From Lentilactobacillus kefiri (GTDB lineage Bacteria; Bacillota; Bacilli; Lactobacillales; Lactobacillaceae), in NCBI RefSeq assembly GCF_007989105.1, contig NZ_BJVK01000023.1, positions 1-33,404 on the forward strand: DNA of 33,404 nt, in the 5' to 3' direction. The notes beneath the pieces were generated by a model. That model did no database searches and was not told the DNA's origin. It saw nothing but the letters and a program-made list of their open reading frames with translations. This document shows positions 25,678-33,404 of the stretch, in pieces. Both the position numbers and the translations under genes were made by a program. Position 1 is the stretch's first letter, and each line of letters begins with the position of its first letter.

Positions 25678-26472
25678 ATGCGAATTCTTTTTATCGGAGA
25701 TGTAGTCGGCGACAAAGGTGTTTCAATGATTGGTGATTACCTGCCTAAACTTAAACAACAGGTTAAGCCGCAAGTCACCATTGTGAATGGTGAAAATGCA
25801 ACGTCAATGGGCCGGGGAATTACTCAATCGATTTATAAGCAGCTCATGAGCGATGGTGTTGATGTGGTAACACTTGGGAATCATGCTTGGAGCAATAATG
25901 AAATCCTTGACTTCATAGATGATGCCAAACGGTTGATCCGTCCGTACAATTTTCCAAGACGAACAACTCCCGGTAAGGGGTACACGATGGTTAATGTCAA
26001 CGGCAAACAGCTTGCGGTTCTGAACTTTCAAGGACGGGTCTTCATGGATAACCTTGATGATCCGTTTGCCTTGGCTGACGAACTGGTTGATGAAATTCGG
26101 AAAACGACTAATTGCATTTTTATGGACTTTCACGCGGAAGCAACCAGTGAAAAATTAGCGATGGCCAGGTACTTGGATGGCCGAATTTCCGCAGTCGTTG
26201 GGACGCATACCCATGTTCAAACAAACGATGCCCGGATTTTAGCAGGTAAGACCGCCTTTTTGACTGATGTTGGCATGACCGGACCTGCTGATGGGATGTT
26301 GGGGATGCAGCCTGACAGCGTTATTCACCGGTTCCTTAACCAACGGCCTGCCCGTTTCAAAGTAATGGAGACCGGTCGAAGTATTATTTCCGGCTGCTTC
26401 ATTGATATCGACGATAAAACCGGTCACGCAACCCATATTGAAACGGTGTCAATGACCGATGATCAATTTTAA
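25678..26472 (+). CDS. ymdB: YmdB-family metallophosphoesterase (2',3'-cyclic nucleotide phosphodiesterase)
   Basis: Binuclear-metal phosphodiesterase; the B. subtilis homologue influences the choice between biofilm and motility and interacts functionally with RNase Y. The 264-residue protein keeps the metal-binding positions: D8 in GDVVGD, E39-N40 in NGENAT, N68 in LGNHAW, H152 in DFHAEATSEK, and H177/H179 in GTHTHVQT. Size equals the family norm. GAGG is upstream of the ATG. It follows rny after a terminator and precedes mutS, a conserved order. Confidence 0.93.
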   Translation: MRILFIGDVVGDKGVSMIGDYLPKLKQQVKPQVTIVNGENATSMGRGITQSIYKQLMSDGVDVVTLGNHAWSNNEILDFIDDAKRLIRPYNFPRRTTPGKGYTMVNVNGKQLAVLNFQGRVFMDNLDDPFALADELVDEIRKTTNCIFMDFHAEATSEKLAMARYLDGRISAVVGTHTHVQTNDARILAGKTAFLTDVGMTGPADGMLGMQPDSVIHRFLNQRPARFKVMETGRSIISGCFIDIDDKTGHATHIETVSMTDDQF

Positions 26473-26537
26473 GTAACATCGTAACAATGCATGATATGCT
26501 GAATGATAATTCAGTACGAATTTAAGGGGACTTTCAG

Positions 26538-29126
26538 TTGGCAAAAAAAGCATTAACTCCAATGATGGTACAGTATCAAAAAATTAAGGATCAGTATCCT
26601 GACGCGTTTTTGTTTTACCGCCTGGGCGATTTTTATGAAATGTTCAATGATGATGCGATTAAAGGCTCGCAATTATTGGAATTGACTTTGACAAACCGCA
26701 GTCGAAACGCGGATAACCCTGTTCCGATGTGTGGGGTACCGCACAAAGCGGTTCAAAATTATATCGATATTTTAGTTGATCAGGGATATAAGGTCGCAAT
26801 TTGTGAACAGATGGAAGATCCACGATTAGCAAAGGGAATGGTTAAACGGGAAGTCATCCAACTAGTGACTCCCGGGACGCAGGTTGATGTTGGTAGTGAA
26901 AATGCCAAGTCCAATAATTACCTGACCGCTGTCGTTTTTGATCCTGATAATAATGAATACGCGTTTTCATATGCCGATTTATCGACAGGTGAACTTAAGG
27001 TTGCCGATTTGACGACACAGGCTGAATTTGTAAACGAGCTGGTTTCTCTGCAAACTAAAGAAATTGTCGTCGACAAAGATTTGCCTCAGACAATTCAGGA
27101 AACCATCAAAAAGTTGGGGATTCTAATTTCTCATCAACCTGATTTGCCGGTTAATTCTTCAGTCAGTTATTTGAGCCAAGACGTTGATGATGCACTTATG
27201 AAACGTGTCTTGAAACTACTGCTTGATTATATTCAAGCAACTCAGAAACGAAGCCTGCAGCATTTAAAAAAGGCCGTTGTTTACGAGCCGTCAGACTTCT
27301 TGGAACTGGATCATAATTCTCAGTACAATTTGGAATTACTCCGGAACATTCGAACCGGCAAGAAAGCTGGAACTTTGTTGTGGCTGCTTGATCAAACCAA
27401 AACCGCAATGGGCGGCCGAAAATTAAAACAGTGGATTGAACGGCCACTGGTCAACCGCAATATGATTAACAAACGTCACGATGCCGTTGGTGTTTTATTG
27501 GATCACTATTTTGAGCGAAATCAGCTCCAGGATGAATTAATTAAAGTTTATGACCTTGAACGCCTTGCCGGACGAATTGCGTTTGGCAGCGTCAATGGTC
27601 GTGATTTAATTCAGTTGAAAACGTCTTTGAAACAGGTTCCAAAAATCAAGTATATTTTGGAACAGATTGCCGATAAAAGTTTTGAAGAAATGTTGAAGAA
27701 TCTGGTACCCTTGGACGATATTGTCGATGAGATTGATTCGGCGATTGTTGAGGAACCGCCAATTTCCGTCACCGACGGTGGTGTTATTAAAGACGGTTAT
27801 GATCAGCAACTTGATCAATACCGGGACGCAACCAACAATGGCCAGAAATGGCTTGCCGAATTGGAAGCCAAAGAACGAAAAGTGACCGGCATTAACAACC
27901 TTAAAGTTGGTTTTAACCATGTCTTTGGCTACTATATTGAAGTCACCAAAGTTAATTTGGATAAAATTCCAGCCAATCGTTATCAGCGAAAGCAAACTCT
28001 GGCCAATGCCGAACGGTTCTCAACCCCTGAATTAAAGGAAAAAGAAGCTTTAATCCTCGAGGCTCAGGAACAGAGTAAAACGTTGGAGTATAAGCTGTTT
28101 GTTAAGATCCGTGACGATATTAAAAAATCCATCAAACGGATTCAGGACTTGGCTGATTCAGTTGCCTCAATTGATGTTCTTCAAAGTTTTGCGGCAGTCA
28201 GCGAAGAATATCGATTTGTCCGGCCAACGTTGACAACCAAGCACGTGGTGGATGTCAAAGATGGCCGTCACCCAGTGGTTGAGAAAGTGCTTGGCCACCA
28301 GCAATATGTCCCCAATGACGTTAATTTGGGTGAAGATACCAGCATCCTGCTGATAACTGGACCCAACATGTCAGGAAAGAGCACATATATGCGTCAGATG
28401 GCACTCTGTGTCATCATGAACCAGATGGGATGCTTTGTTCCAGCCAAGAAAGCCAAGCTGCCCGTATTTGATAAAATATTTACCCGAATCGGTGCAGCTG
28501 ATGACCTGATTTCCGGCCAAAGTACGTTTATGGTCGAAATGAAAGAGGCCAATGATGCAATTGAAAACGCAACTCCCAATAGTTTGATTTTGTTTGATGA
28601 AATTGGCCGTGGAACCGCCACTTACGACGGAATGGCTCTGGCTCAAGCAATTATTGAGTATGTCCATAACAATATTGGTGCCAAGACGCTGTTTTCGACC
28701 CACTATCATGAATTGACCGTTTTGGATGAATCCCTTAAACGCCTTCAAAATGTCCACGTTGGGGCAACTGAATCCAATGGTGAACTGGTATTTCTGCATA
28801 AAATTCAACCAGGTCCAGCCGATAAGTCATATGGAATTCATGTGGCAAAATTAGCCGGGTTGCCAGAAGGCCTGTTACACCGTGCCAACGACATTTTGAC
28901 TCACCTGGAGCAACAGGCTGAAGAGCAGCATGAAAAGCCTGCAAGGTCCAAAGAAGCTCCTCAGCAGACCGCTGAGCAGCAAACGTCACTGTTCCCACTT
29001 GAGCAAATTGATGATAAACAAGCGGAAGTTGTGTCACAATTAAAGAAATTAGATTTGATGTCCAAGACACCAATGCAAATTATGAATCAAGTATACAAAT
29101 GGCAACAAAAGATAAACGGAGATTAA
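26538..29126 (+). CDS. mutS: DNA mismatch repair protein MutS
   Basis: Recognises base mismatches and small loops and recruits MutL. The 862-residue protein has the mismatch-reading Phe-x-Glu (F32 and E34 in GDFYEMF), a connector and lever region, and the ATPase with Walker [10 protein letters not shown] at 608-616, DEIGRGT and the STHYHEL switch. The start is TTG at 26538, preceded by AAGGGG 8 bases upstream; starting at later ATGs would delete conserved N-terminal residues. A Q/E/A-rich linker (about 795-825) leads to the C-terminal clamp. It is followed one base later by mutL, so the two are coupled. Confidence 0.97.
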   Translation: MAKKALTPMMVQYQKIKDQYPDAFLFYRLGDFYEMFNDDAIKGSQLLELTLTNRSRNADNPVPMCGVPHKAVQNYIDILVDQGYKVAICEQMEDPRLAKGMVKREVIQLVTPGTQVDVGSENAKSNNYLTAVVFDPDNNEYAFSYADLSTGELKVADLTTQAEFVNELVSLQTKEIVVDKDLPQTIQETIKKLGILISHQPDLPVNSSVSYLSQDVDDALMKRVLKLLLDYIQATQKRSLQHLKKAVVYEPSDFLELDHNSQYNLELLRNIRTGKKAGTLLWLLDQTKTAMGGRKLKQWIERPLVNRNMINKRHDAVGVLLDHYFERNQLQDELIKVYDLERLAGRIAFGSVNGRDLIQLKTSLKQVPKIKYILEQIADKSFEEMLKNLVPLDDIVDEIDSAIVEEPPISVTDGGVIKDGYDQQLDQYRDATNNGQKWLAELEAKERKVTGINNLKVGFNHVFGYYIEVTKVNLDKIPANRYQRKQTLANAERFSTPELKEKEALILEAQEQSKTLEYKLFVKIRDDIKKSIKRIQDLADSVASIDVLQSFAAVSEEYRFVRPTLTTKHVVDVKDGRHPVVEKVLGHQQYVPNDVNLGEDTSILLITGPNMSGKSTYMRQMALCVIMNQMGCFVPAKKAKLPVFDKIFTRIGAADDLISGQSTFMVEMKEANDAIENATPNSLILFDEIGRGTATYDGMALAQAIIEYVHNNIGAKTLFSTHYHELTVLDESLKRLQNVHVGATESNGELVFLHKIQPGPADKSYGIHVAKLAGLPEGLLHRANDILTHLEQQAEEQHEKPARSKEAPQQTAEQQTSLFPLEQIDDKQAEVVSQLKKLDLMSKTPMQIMNQVYKWQQKINGD

Positions 29127-29127
29127 G

Positions 29128-31068
29128 GTGATCAATTTGAATGAAATTCATAAACTGCCAACCATTCTTTCAAATCAAATTGCTGCCGGCGAGGTTGTTG
29201 AACGGCCGGCATCAGTTGTCAAAGAATTGGTTGAAAATTCAATAGATGCAAACAGTTCCGAAATTGATGTCACTGTTGAAAATTCGGGATTGAAGCTGAT
29301 CAAGGTGGTTGATGATGGAAACGGAATTGACGCCTCCCAAGTTCAAACGGCTTTCTTACGACATGCTACAAGCAAAATTTCTGAACAGCGGGACCTTTTT
29401 CGAGTACGGACACTGGGCTTTCGTGGTGAAGCACTTCCCAGTATCAGTTCAGTTGCCAACGTTCGAATGAAAACATCGACCGGATCTGTCGGCACCGAGG
29501 TTAACTATAAGGGTGGCAGGTTGATTGACCAAAAAGCTTCGGAGTCACGAAAAGGGACAACTGTCGAGGTTGCATCACTTTTCTACAACACCCCGGCACG
29601 GCTAAAATATCTCAGTTCGCCCAACACCGAACTTGCCAAAATTTCAGATATTGTTAACCGCCTTGCACTGAGTCATCCTGAAATTGCCTTTTCACTTATC
29701 AGTAACGGCCGTGAGCTGTTGCGAACATCAGGACGGGATGATCTGCTTCAAGTCCTGGGCGCTATTTATGGTGTGAAGACCGTTTCTAAAATGGCGCCAA
29801 TCAAAGGCAAAGACTTGGACATTAAGGTCAGCGGCTATGTGAGTCTGCCAGAATTGACCCGGTCAAGTCGAAATTACATTTCACTGATCTTGAACGGTCG
29901 GTTTATTCGTAATTTCCCACTTACCAAGGCCGTCATTGCCGGATATGGTTCAAAATTAATGATTGGCCGTTTTCCAATTGCAGTCATTAAAATTGATGCC
30001 GATCCTGCATTAATCGACGTGAATGTTCATCCAACCAAGCAGGAAGTTCGGATTAGTGACGAACCAATGATTGGCAAGCTGATTTCTGATGCGATTTACG
30101 ATATGCTGCGCGATAAACAGCTGATTCCGGATGCCACCAGAGATTTTAAGAAGCCGTTTAACGCGACTCCGAGTCAATTTAACGTTTCTACCGAAGACCA
30201 GGAGAAGACCAATCCGCCGTTGTTTGCCGTTGACCCACAGCCAGCGCCTGAATTTAATGATGCCGCCGTCACCCCGGTGGTTGTGAAGTCAAGGGATGAC
30301 CTTGACAGTCCCCAAGTAAATAAATTTGATGAACTATTACAAAATGAGCCGAGTTCCGTTCCGGTATTTCAAAGCGATGCAACGGCTGTTGTGGATGACA
30401 CCGACAGCAACTCAGCTCGTCAAAAGCCGGAACAGTCGGAGTTGGTGGTTGAAACCGGCTTTCCACACCTGAACTACATTGGTCAGGTTCACGGAACGTA
30501 TCTCGTCGCAGAGACTGCCGACAATATGTATCTTGTGGATCAACACGCTGCTCAGGAACGGATTAACTATGAGTTTTATCGCAAGCAAATTGGCGAAGTT
30601 TCCGATGATCAGCAAAAGTTATTGGTCCCCATCGTTTTGGATTATTCAACGTCGGACTTTTTGTTGATCAGCGATCATATGGATTTGCTGAATAAACTCG
30701 GCATCCATTTAGAGCAGTTTGGCCAGAACAGCTTTATTGTTCGGGAACATCCAATGTGGTTCAAAGCAGGGCAGGAAGAAGACACAATCAAAGAAATGAT
30801 TGATTGGATTTTGTCTGACCATAAGATTTCAGTTGCCGCCTTTCGTGAAAAAACAGCCATTATGATGAGTTGTAAACGCGCAATCAAAGCCAACCACCAT
30901 CTTGATGAACTGCAGGCCAAAGCCCTGCTCAAACGATTGCCGGAATGTGAGAACCCATACAACTGTCCTCATGGCCGGCCAACGTTGGTTAAGTTTACCA
31001 ACGAAGATATTGAAAAGATGTTTAAGCGAATTCAGGATCCTCATCATACCGACGAAGAAATCATTTAG
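29128..31068 (+). CDS. mutL: DNA mismatch repair protein MutL
   Basis: Matchmaker and, in Gram-positives lacking MutH, the nicking endonuclease of mismatch repair. The 646-residue protein has the GHKL ATPase motifs near the N-terminus ([39 protein letters not shown] with LFYNTPAR), a variable Pro/Asp/Glu-rich linker (about 340-445) and a C-terminal domain with the endonuclease signature [12 protein letters not shown], plus SCKRAIKA and CPHGRP, so it is predicted to be nuclease-competent. The start is GTG 29128, one base after the mutS stop, with GGAG inside the end of mutS. An in-frame TTG at 29137 is the alternative. Confidence 0.96.
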   Translation: MINLNEIHKLPTILSNQIAAGEVVERPASVVKELVENSIDANSSEIDVTVENSGLKLIKVVDDGNGIDASQVQTAFLRHATSKISEQRDLFRVRTLGFRGEALPSISSVANVRMKTSTGSVGTEVNYKGGRLIDQKASESRKGTTVEVASLFYNTPARLKYLSSPNTELAKISDIVNRLALSHPEIAFSLISNGRELLRTSGRDDLLQVLGAIYGVKTVSKMAPIKGKDLDIKVSGYVSLPELTRSSRNYISLILNGRFIRNFPLTKAVIAGYGSKLMIGRFPIAVIKIDADPALIDVNVHPTKQEVRISDEPMIGKLISDAIYDMLRDKQLIPDATRDFKKPFNATPSQFNVSTEDQEKTNPPLFAVDPQPAPEFNDAAVTPVVVKSRDDLDSPQVNKFDELLQNEPSSVPVFQSDATAVVDDTDSNSARQKPEQSELVVETGFPHLNYIGQVHGTYLVAETADNMYLVDQHAAQERINYEFYRKQIGEVSDDQQKLLVPIVLDYSTSDFLLISDHMDLLNKLGIHLEQFGQNSFIVREHPMWFKAGQEEDTIKEMIDWILSDHKISVAAFREKTAIMMSCKRAIKANHHLDELQAKALLKRLPECENPYNCPHGRPTLVKFTNEDIEKMFKRIQDPHHTDEEII

Positions 31069-31143
31069 ATTTCGTCCCGGTTTCTGACGGGATATGTTAC
31101 AATTTATTAGGCAAACATACGTTTTAGTGAAGAGGAGAAACCG

Positions 31144-31743
31144 ATGTTCGAATTCTTAGAAGGAACGGTTGTCGATATTACCCCGACCCACATTGTGTTA
31201 TTGGTGGGTGGTGTTGGGTACTTGATCAACACAGCCGATCCGTATCGATTCAATATTGATGATCAAAAAAAGATTAGAGTTTACATTTATCAGTCAGTGA
31301 GTGATACAGCAATTTTGCTGTTTGGATTTGCGACCCCTGAGGATAAGCAAATCTTTGAAAAGTTGATTTCAGTTTCCGGAATCGGTCCCAAGAGTGCGTT
31401 GGCCATTTTGGCCGGCAATGACCGTGACGGTTTGATTTCAGCGATTAACAACGAAGATGTTAAGTTTCTGACCAAATTTCCCGGAGTCGGTAAAAAAACC
31501 GCTCGCCAGATTATTTTGGATATGCAGGGAAAGCTGGATGACATTTCAGTGACTGCGACTGGCGAAGCTCAATCCGGTCCCCAAAGTGAAAAATCGCCAG
31601 AACTTTCAGATGCCTTGTCGGCATTGGAAGCCCTGGGGTATCCTTCCAAACAAATTGACGGGATTCAGTCCGAATTGGCTGCAAAGCCCGGACTGTCGAC
31701 TGACCAATATTTGAGCTTGGGACTTAAGTTGTTGATGCACTAA
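31144..31743 (+). CDS. ruvA: Holliday junction branch migration protein RuvA
   Basis: Tetrameric junction-binding protein that loads RuvB for branch migration. The 199-residue protein starts MFEFLEGTVVD (OB-fold), then has two helix-hairpin-helix motifs (ISVSGIGPKSALAIL at about 77-91 and LTKFPGVGKKTARQIIL at about 108-124) and the flexible link to a C-terminal RuvB-contacting domain. AGAGGAG precedes the ATG. The 75 bases after mutL contain a small hairpin without T-run (31075-31092) and a TACAAT (31098-31103) that may be a -10 box. Confidence 0.96.
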   Translation: MFEFLEGTVVDITPTHIVLLVGGVGYLINTADPYRFNIDDQKKIRVYIYQSVSDTAILLFGFATPEDKQIFEKLISVSGIGPKSALAILAGNDRDGLISAINNEDVKFLTKFPGVGKKTARQIILDMQGKLDDISVTATGEAQSGPQSEKSPELSDALSALEALGYPSKQIDGIQSELAAKPGLSTDQYLSLGLKLLMH

Positions 31744-31762
31744 GAAATGAGGAGATGATAGA

Positions 31763-32791
31763 TTGGCCAACGAAAAAGATGATCGACTAATTTCTCCGGA
31801 AAGTACGGATGCCGATGAAACCAGCATTGAAAAATCGCTTCGTCCCCAACTTCTTAGTGAGTATATTGGACAAGACGACGTTAAAAACGAATTAAAGGTC
31901 TATATTAAGGCCGCCAAGCAACGTGAGGAATCATTGGACCATGTTCTGCTATATGGGCCTCCTGGCCTCGGTAAGACCACATTAGCGATGGTGATTGCCA
32001 ACGAAATGGGTGTTAACATCCGAACGACAAGTGGACCGGCCATCGATAAGCCGGGTGACCTGTTGTCATTGTTAAATGAGCTTCAACCAGGCGATGTTCT
32101 GTTCATTGATGAAATTCATCGATTACCAAAAGTGGTTGAAGAAATGCTTTATTCGGCAATGGAAGATTTTTATGTCGACATTATTGTCGGCCAAGGTTCC
32201 GGCGCCCACCCAATTCATTTTCCGCTGCCACCGTTTACGCTGATTGGTGCAACGACTCAGGCAGGGATGCTGTCCGCACCTTTGCGGGATCGTTTTGGGA
32301 TTGTTGAACACATGAACTATTACAAGTCTTCGGACTTGGAAGACATTGTTCGCCGAACCGCCGACATTTTTCAAATTGATATTCAAGAATCCGGCGCTCA
32401 TGAAATCGCCTTACGATCGCGAGGAACACCTCGGATTGCCAATCGCTTGTTAAAGCGGGTGCGCGACTTTGCCCAAGTTTCCGACAAAGATAGTGTTGAT
32501 CTGGAAATTGTTCGGTATGCCTTGGCTAAACTGAAAGTCGATGACCTGGGATTAGACGATACCGACATTAAATTATTAAAGACAATGATTAAATATTATG
32601 ATGGTGGCCCGGTCGGCCTTAATACATTGGCAGCCAATATTGGTGAAGAAACCGATACGATTGCTGAAATGTACGAACCATATCTGCTGCAAATCGGCCT
32701 GATTAAGCGAACTGCCCGTGGCCGAGTTGTTACCCCAAGGGGCTATGACCATCTCAATTACCCGATGCCGCACAAGGACGAAAGGAATTAA
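31763..32791 (+). CDS. ruvB: Holliday junction branch migration helicase RuvB
   Basis: Hexameric AAA+ motor that drives branch migration with RuvA. The 342-residue protein has Walker A GPPGLGKT at 65-72, Walker B with DEIH at 116-119, sensor GATTQAG, the arginine finger region [10 protein letters not shown] and the C-terminal winged helix (about 265-335). The start is TTG 31763 with GGAG 8 bases ahead. It begins 20 bases after ruvA and is followed 4 bases later by queA, the usual arrangement. Confidence 0.97.
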   Translation: MANEKDDRLISPESTDADETSIEKSLRPQLLSEYIGQDDVKNELKVYIKAAKQREESLDHVLLYGPPGLGKTTLAMVIANEMGVNIRTTSGPAIDKPGDLLSLLNELQPGDVLFIDEIHRLPKVVEEMLYSAMEDFYVDIIVGQGSGAHPIHFPLPPFTLIGATTQAGMLSAPLRDRFGIVEHMNYYKSSDLEDIVRRTADIFQIDIQESGAHEIALRSRGTPRIANRLLKRVRDFAQVSDKDSVDLEIVRYALAKLKVDDLGLDDTDIKLLKTMIKYYDGGPVGLNTLAANIGEETDTIAEMYEPYLLQIGLIKRTARGRVVTPRGYDHLNYPMPHKDERN

Positions 32792-32795
32792 TATT

Positions 32796-33404
32796 TTGAA
32801 AACAAATTATACCCTTGAAGATTTTGACTATAATCTTCCTCATGAATTAATTGCCCAAACACCGATTAAAGATCGTGACGAATCCCGATTGCTGGTTTTG
32901 AATAAGGACACCGGCGAGATGCAAGACCGCCATTTTTATAACATTATTGACTATTTGAACCCAGGCGATGCTTTAGTGATGAACGATTCCAAAGTGATGC
33001 CTGCCCGCATTTATGGTGTCAAAGAAGACACCGGTGGTCACGTAGAGGTCCTATTGCTTCATAACATTGAAGGCGATCGCTGGGAAACTTTGATGAAGCC
33101 AGCGAAAAAAGCCAAGGTCGGAACGGTTATCAACTTTGGTGACGGACAGTTAAAAGCCGTCGTTACCAAGGAATTAGACCATGGTGGCCGTGAAATTGAA
33201 TTTAAATACGAAGGTATTTTTATTGAAATTCTTGAGCGGCTTGGTGAAACGCCATTACCTCCGTATATCAAAGAAAAGTTGGATGATCCCAATCGTTATC
33301 AAACGGTTTATGCCAAAGAAATGGGATCAGCTGCCGCACCAACGGCCGGCCTTCACTGGACCAAGGAATTATTGAAAAAAGTTGAAGATAAGGGTGTTCA
33401 TTTA
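32796..33404 (+). CDS. queA: S-adenosylmethionine:tRNA ribosyltransferase-isomerase, cut by the window end
   Basis: Transfers ribose from S-adenosylmethionine to preQ1 in tRNA to form epoxyqueuosine, a late step of queuosine synthesis. The 203 codons visible read [23 protein letters not shown] at the start, with the family sequences [22 protein letters not shown] and [13 protein letters not shown]. About 140 residues of the usual 340-odd should lie beyond the edge. The start is TTG at 32796, with AAAGGA 9 bases ahead; it lies 4 bases after ruvB. The reading frame is open to the last base. Confidence 0.95.
   Translation, partial: MKTNYTLEDFDYNLPHELIAQTPIKDRDESRLLVLNKDTGEMQDRHFYNIIDYLNPGDALVMNDSKVMPARIYGVKEDTGGHVEVLLLHNIEGDRWETLMKPAKKAKVGTVINFGDGQLKAVVTKELDHGGREIEFKYEGIFIEILERLGETPLPPYIKEKLDDPNRYQTVYAKEMGSAAAPTAGLHWTKELLKKVEDKGVHL

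Noticed and set aside
27606-27995. 129-residue minus-strand frame inside mutS
   Set aside because: Antisense to coding sequence, no domain or initiation signal.
28371-28808. 145-residue minus-strand frame inside mutS
   Set aside because: Shadow of the strongly conserved mutS ATPase region; no promoter or ribosome binding site.
1-33404. CRISPR array, tRNA or rRNA genes, transposase, integrase or phage genes
   Set aside because: I read the intergenic regions and all large frames and found no spaced direct repeats, tRNA-like cloverleaf or mobile-element protein. The region is core chromosome.

Overview
The window is a continuous stretch of Firmicutes core chromosome. Gene order, low-to-moderate G+C, T-box leaders, GGAGG-type ribosome binding sites and protein sequences all point to a heterofermentative-type Lactobacillaceae; a Lentilactobacillus-like genome is my best guess, from pattern recognition only and not from a search. 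There are no rRNA or tRNA genes, no CRISPR array, no insertion sequence and no prophage that I can see.

Layout. The left end, on the minus strand, carries rpsD (ribosomal protein S4, with a long leader and its own promoter) preceded by msrC (free methionine-R-sulfoxide reductase). Everything after 1440 is on the plus strand: ezrA (division ring regulator); a cysteine desulfurase and thiI pair for 4-thiouridine in tRNA; tpx (thiol peroxidase); a valine T-box and valS; folC; the cell-shape and division-site set mreB-mreC-mreD-minC-minD; a tandem T-box leader and a three-gene amino-acid ABC importer, for which the leader reads best as histidine; the M16 peptidase pair ymfF/ymfH; rodZ; pgsA; a cinA gene reduced to its C-terminal domain; recA with a LexA box; rny; ymdB; and mutS-mutL-ruvA-ruvB-queA. 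queA runs off the right edge.

How the genes work together. Envelope elongation and division are heavily represented: MreBCD, RodZ, EzrA, MinCD and PgsA. DNA repair and recombination form a second block: RecA, MutS, MutL, RuvA and RuvB. RNA decay and regulation are present in RNase Y and YmdB. Two tRNA-sensing T-box systems control a synthetase (valS) and a transporter. tRNA modification is represented by ThiI with its sulfur donor, and by QueA.

Honest assessment of novelty. I do not see an undescribed defence, mobile or biosynthetic system. The points most worth a second look are regulatory or architectural: one specifier stem followed by two T-box antiterminator/terminator modules before the importer; a Shine-Dalgarno-masking hairpin before rpsD; an inverted repeat straddling the rny promoter; a cinA that has lost its N-terminal half; and a long Ser/Thr/Gly tail on RodZ.
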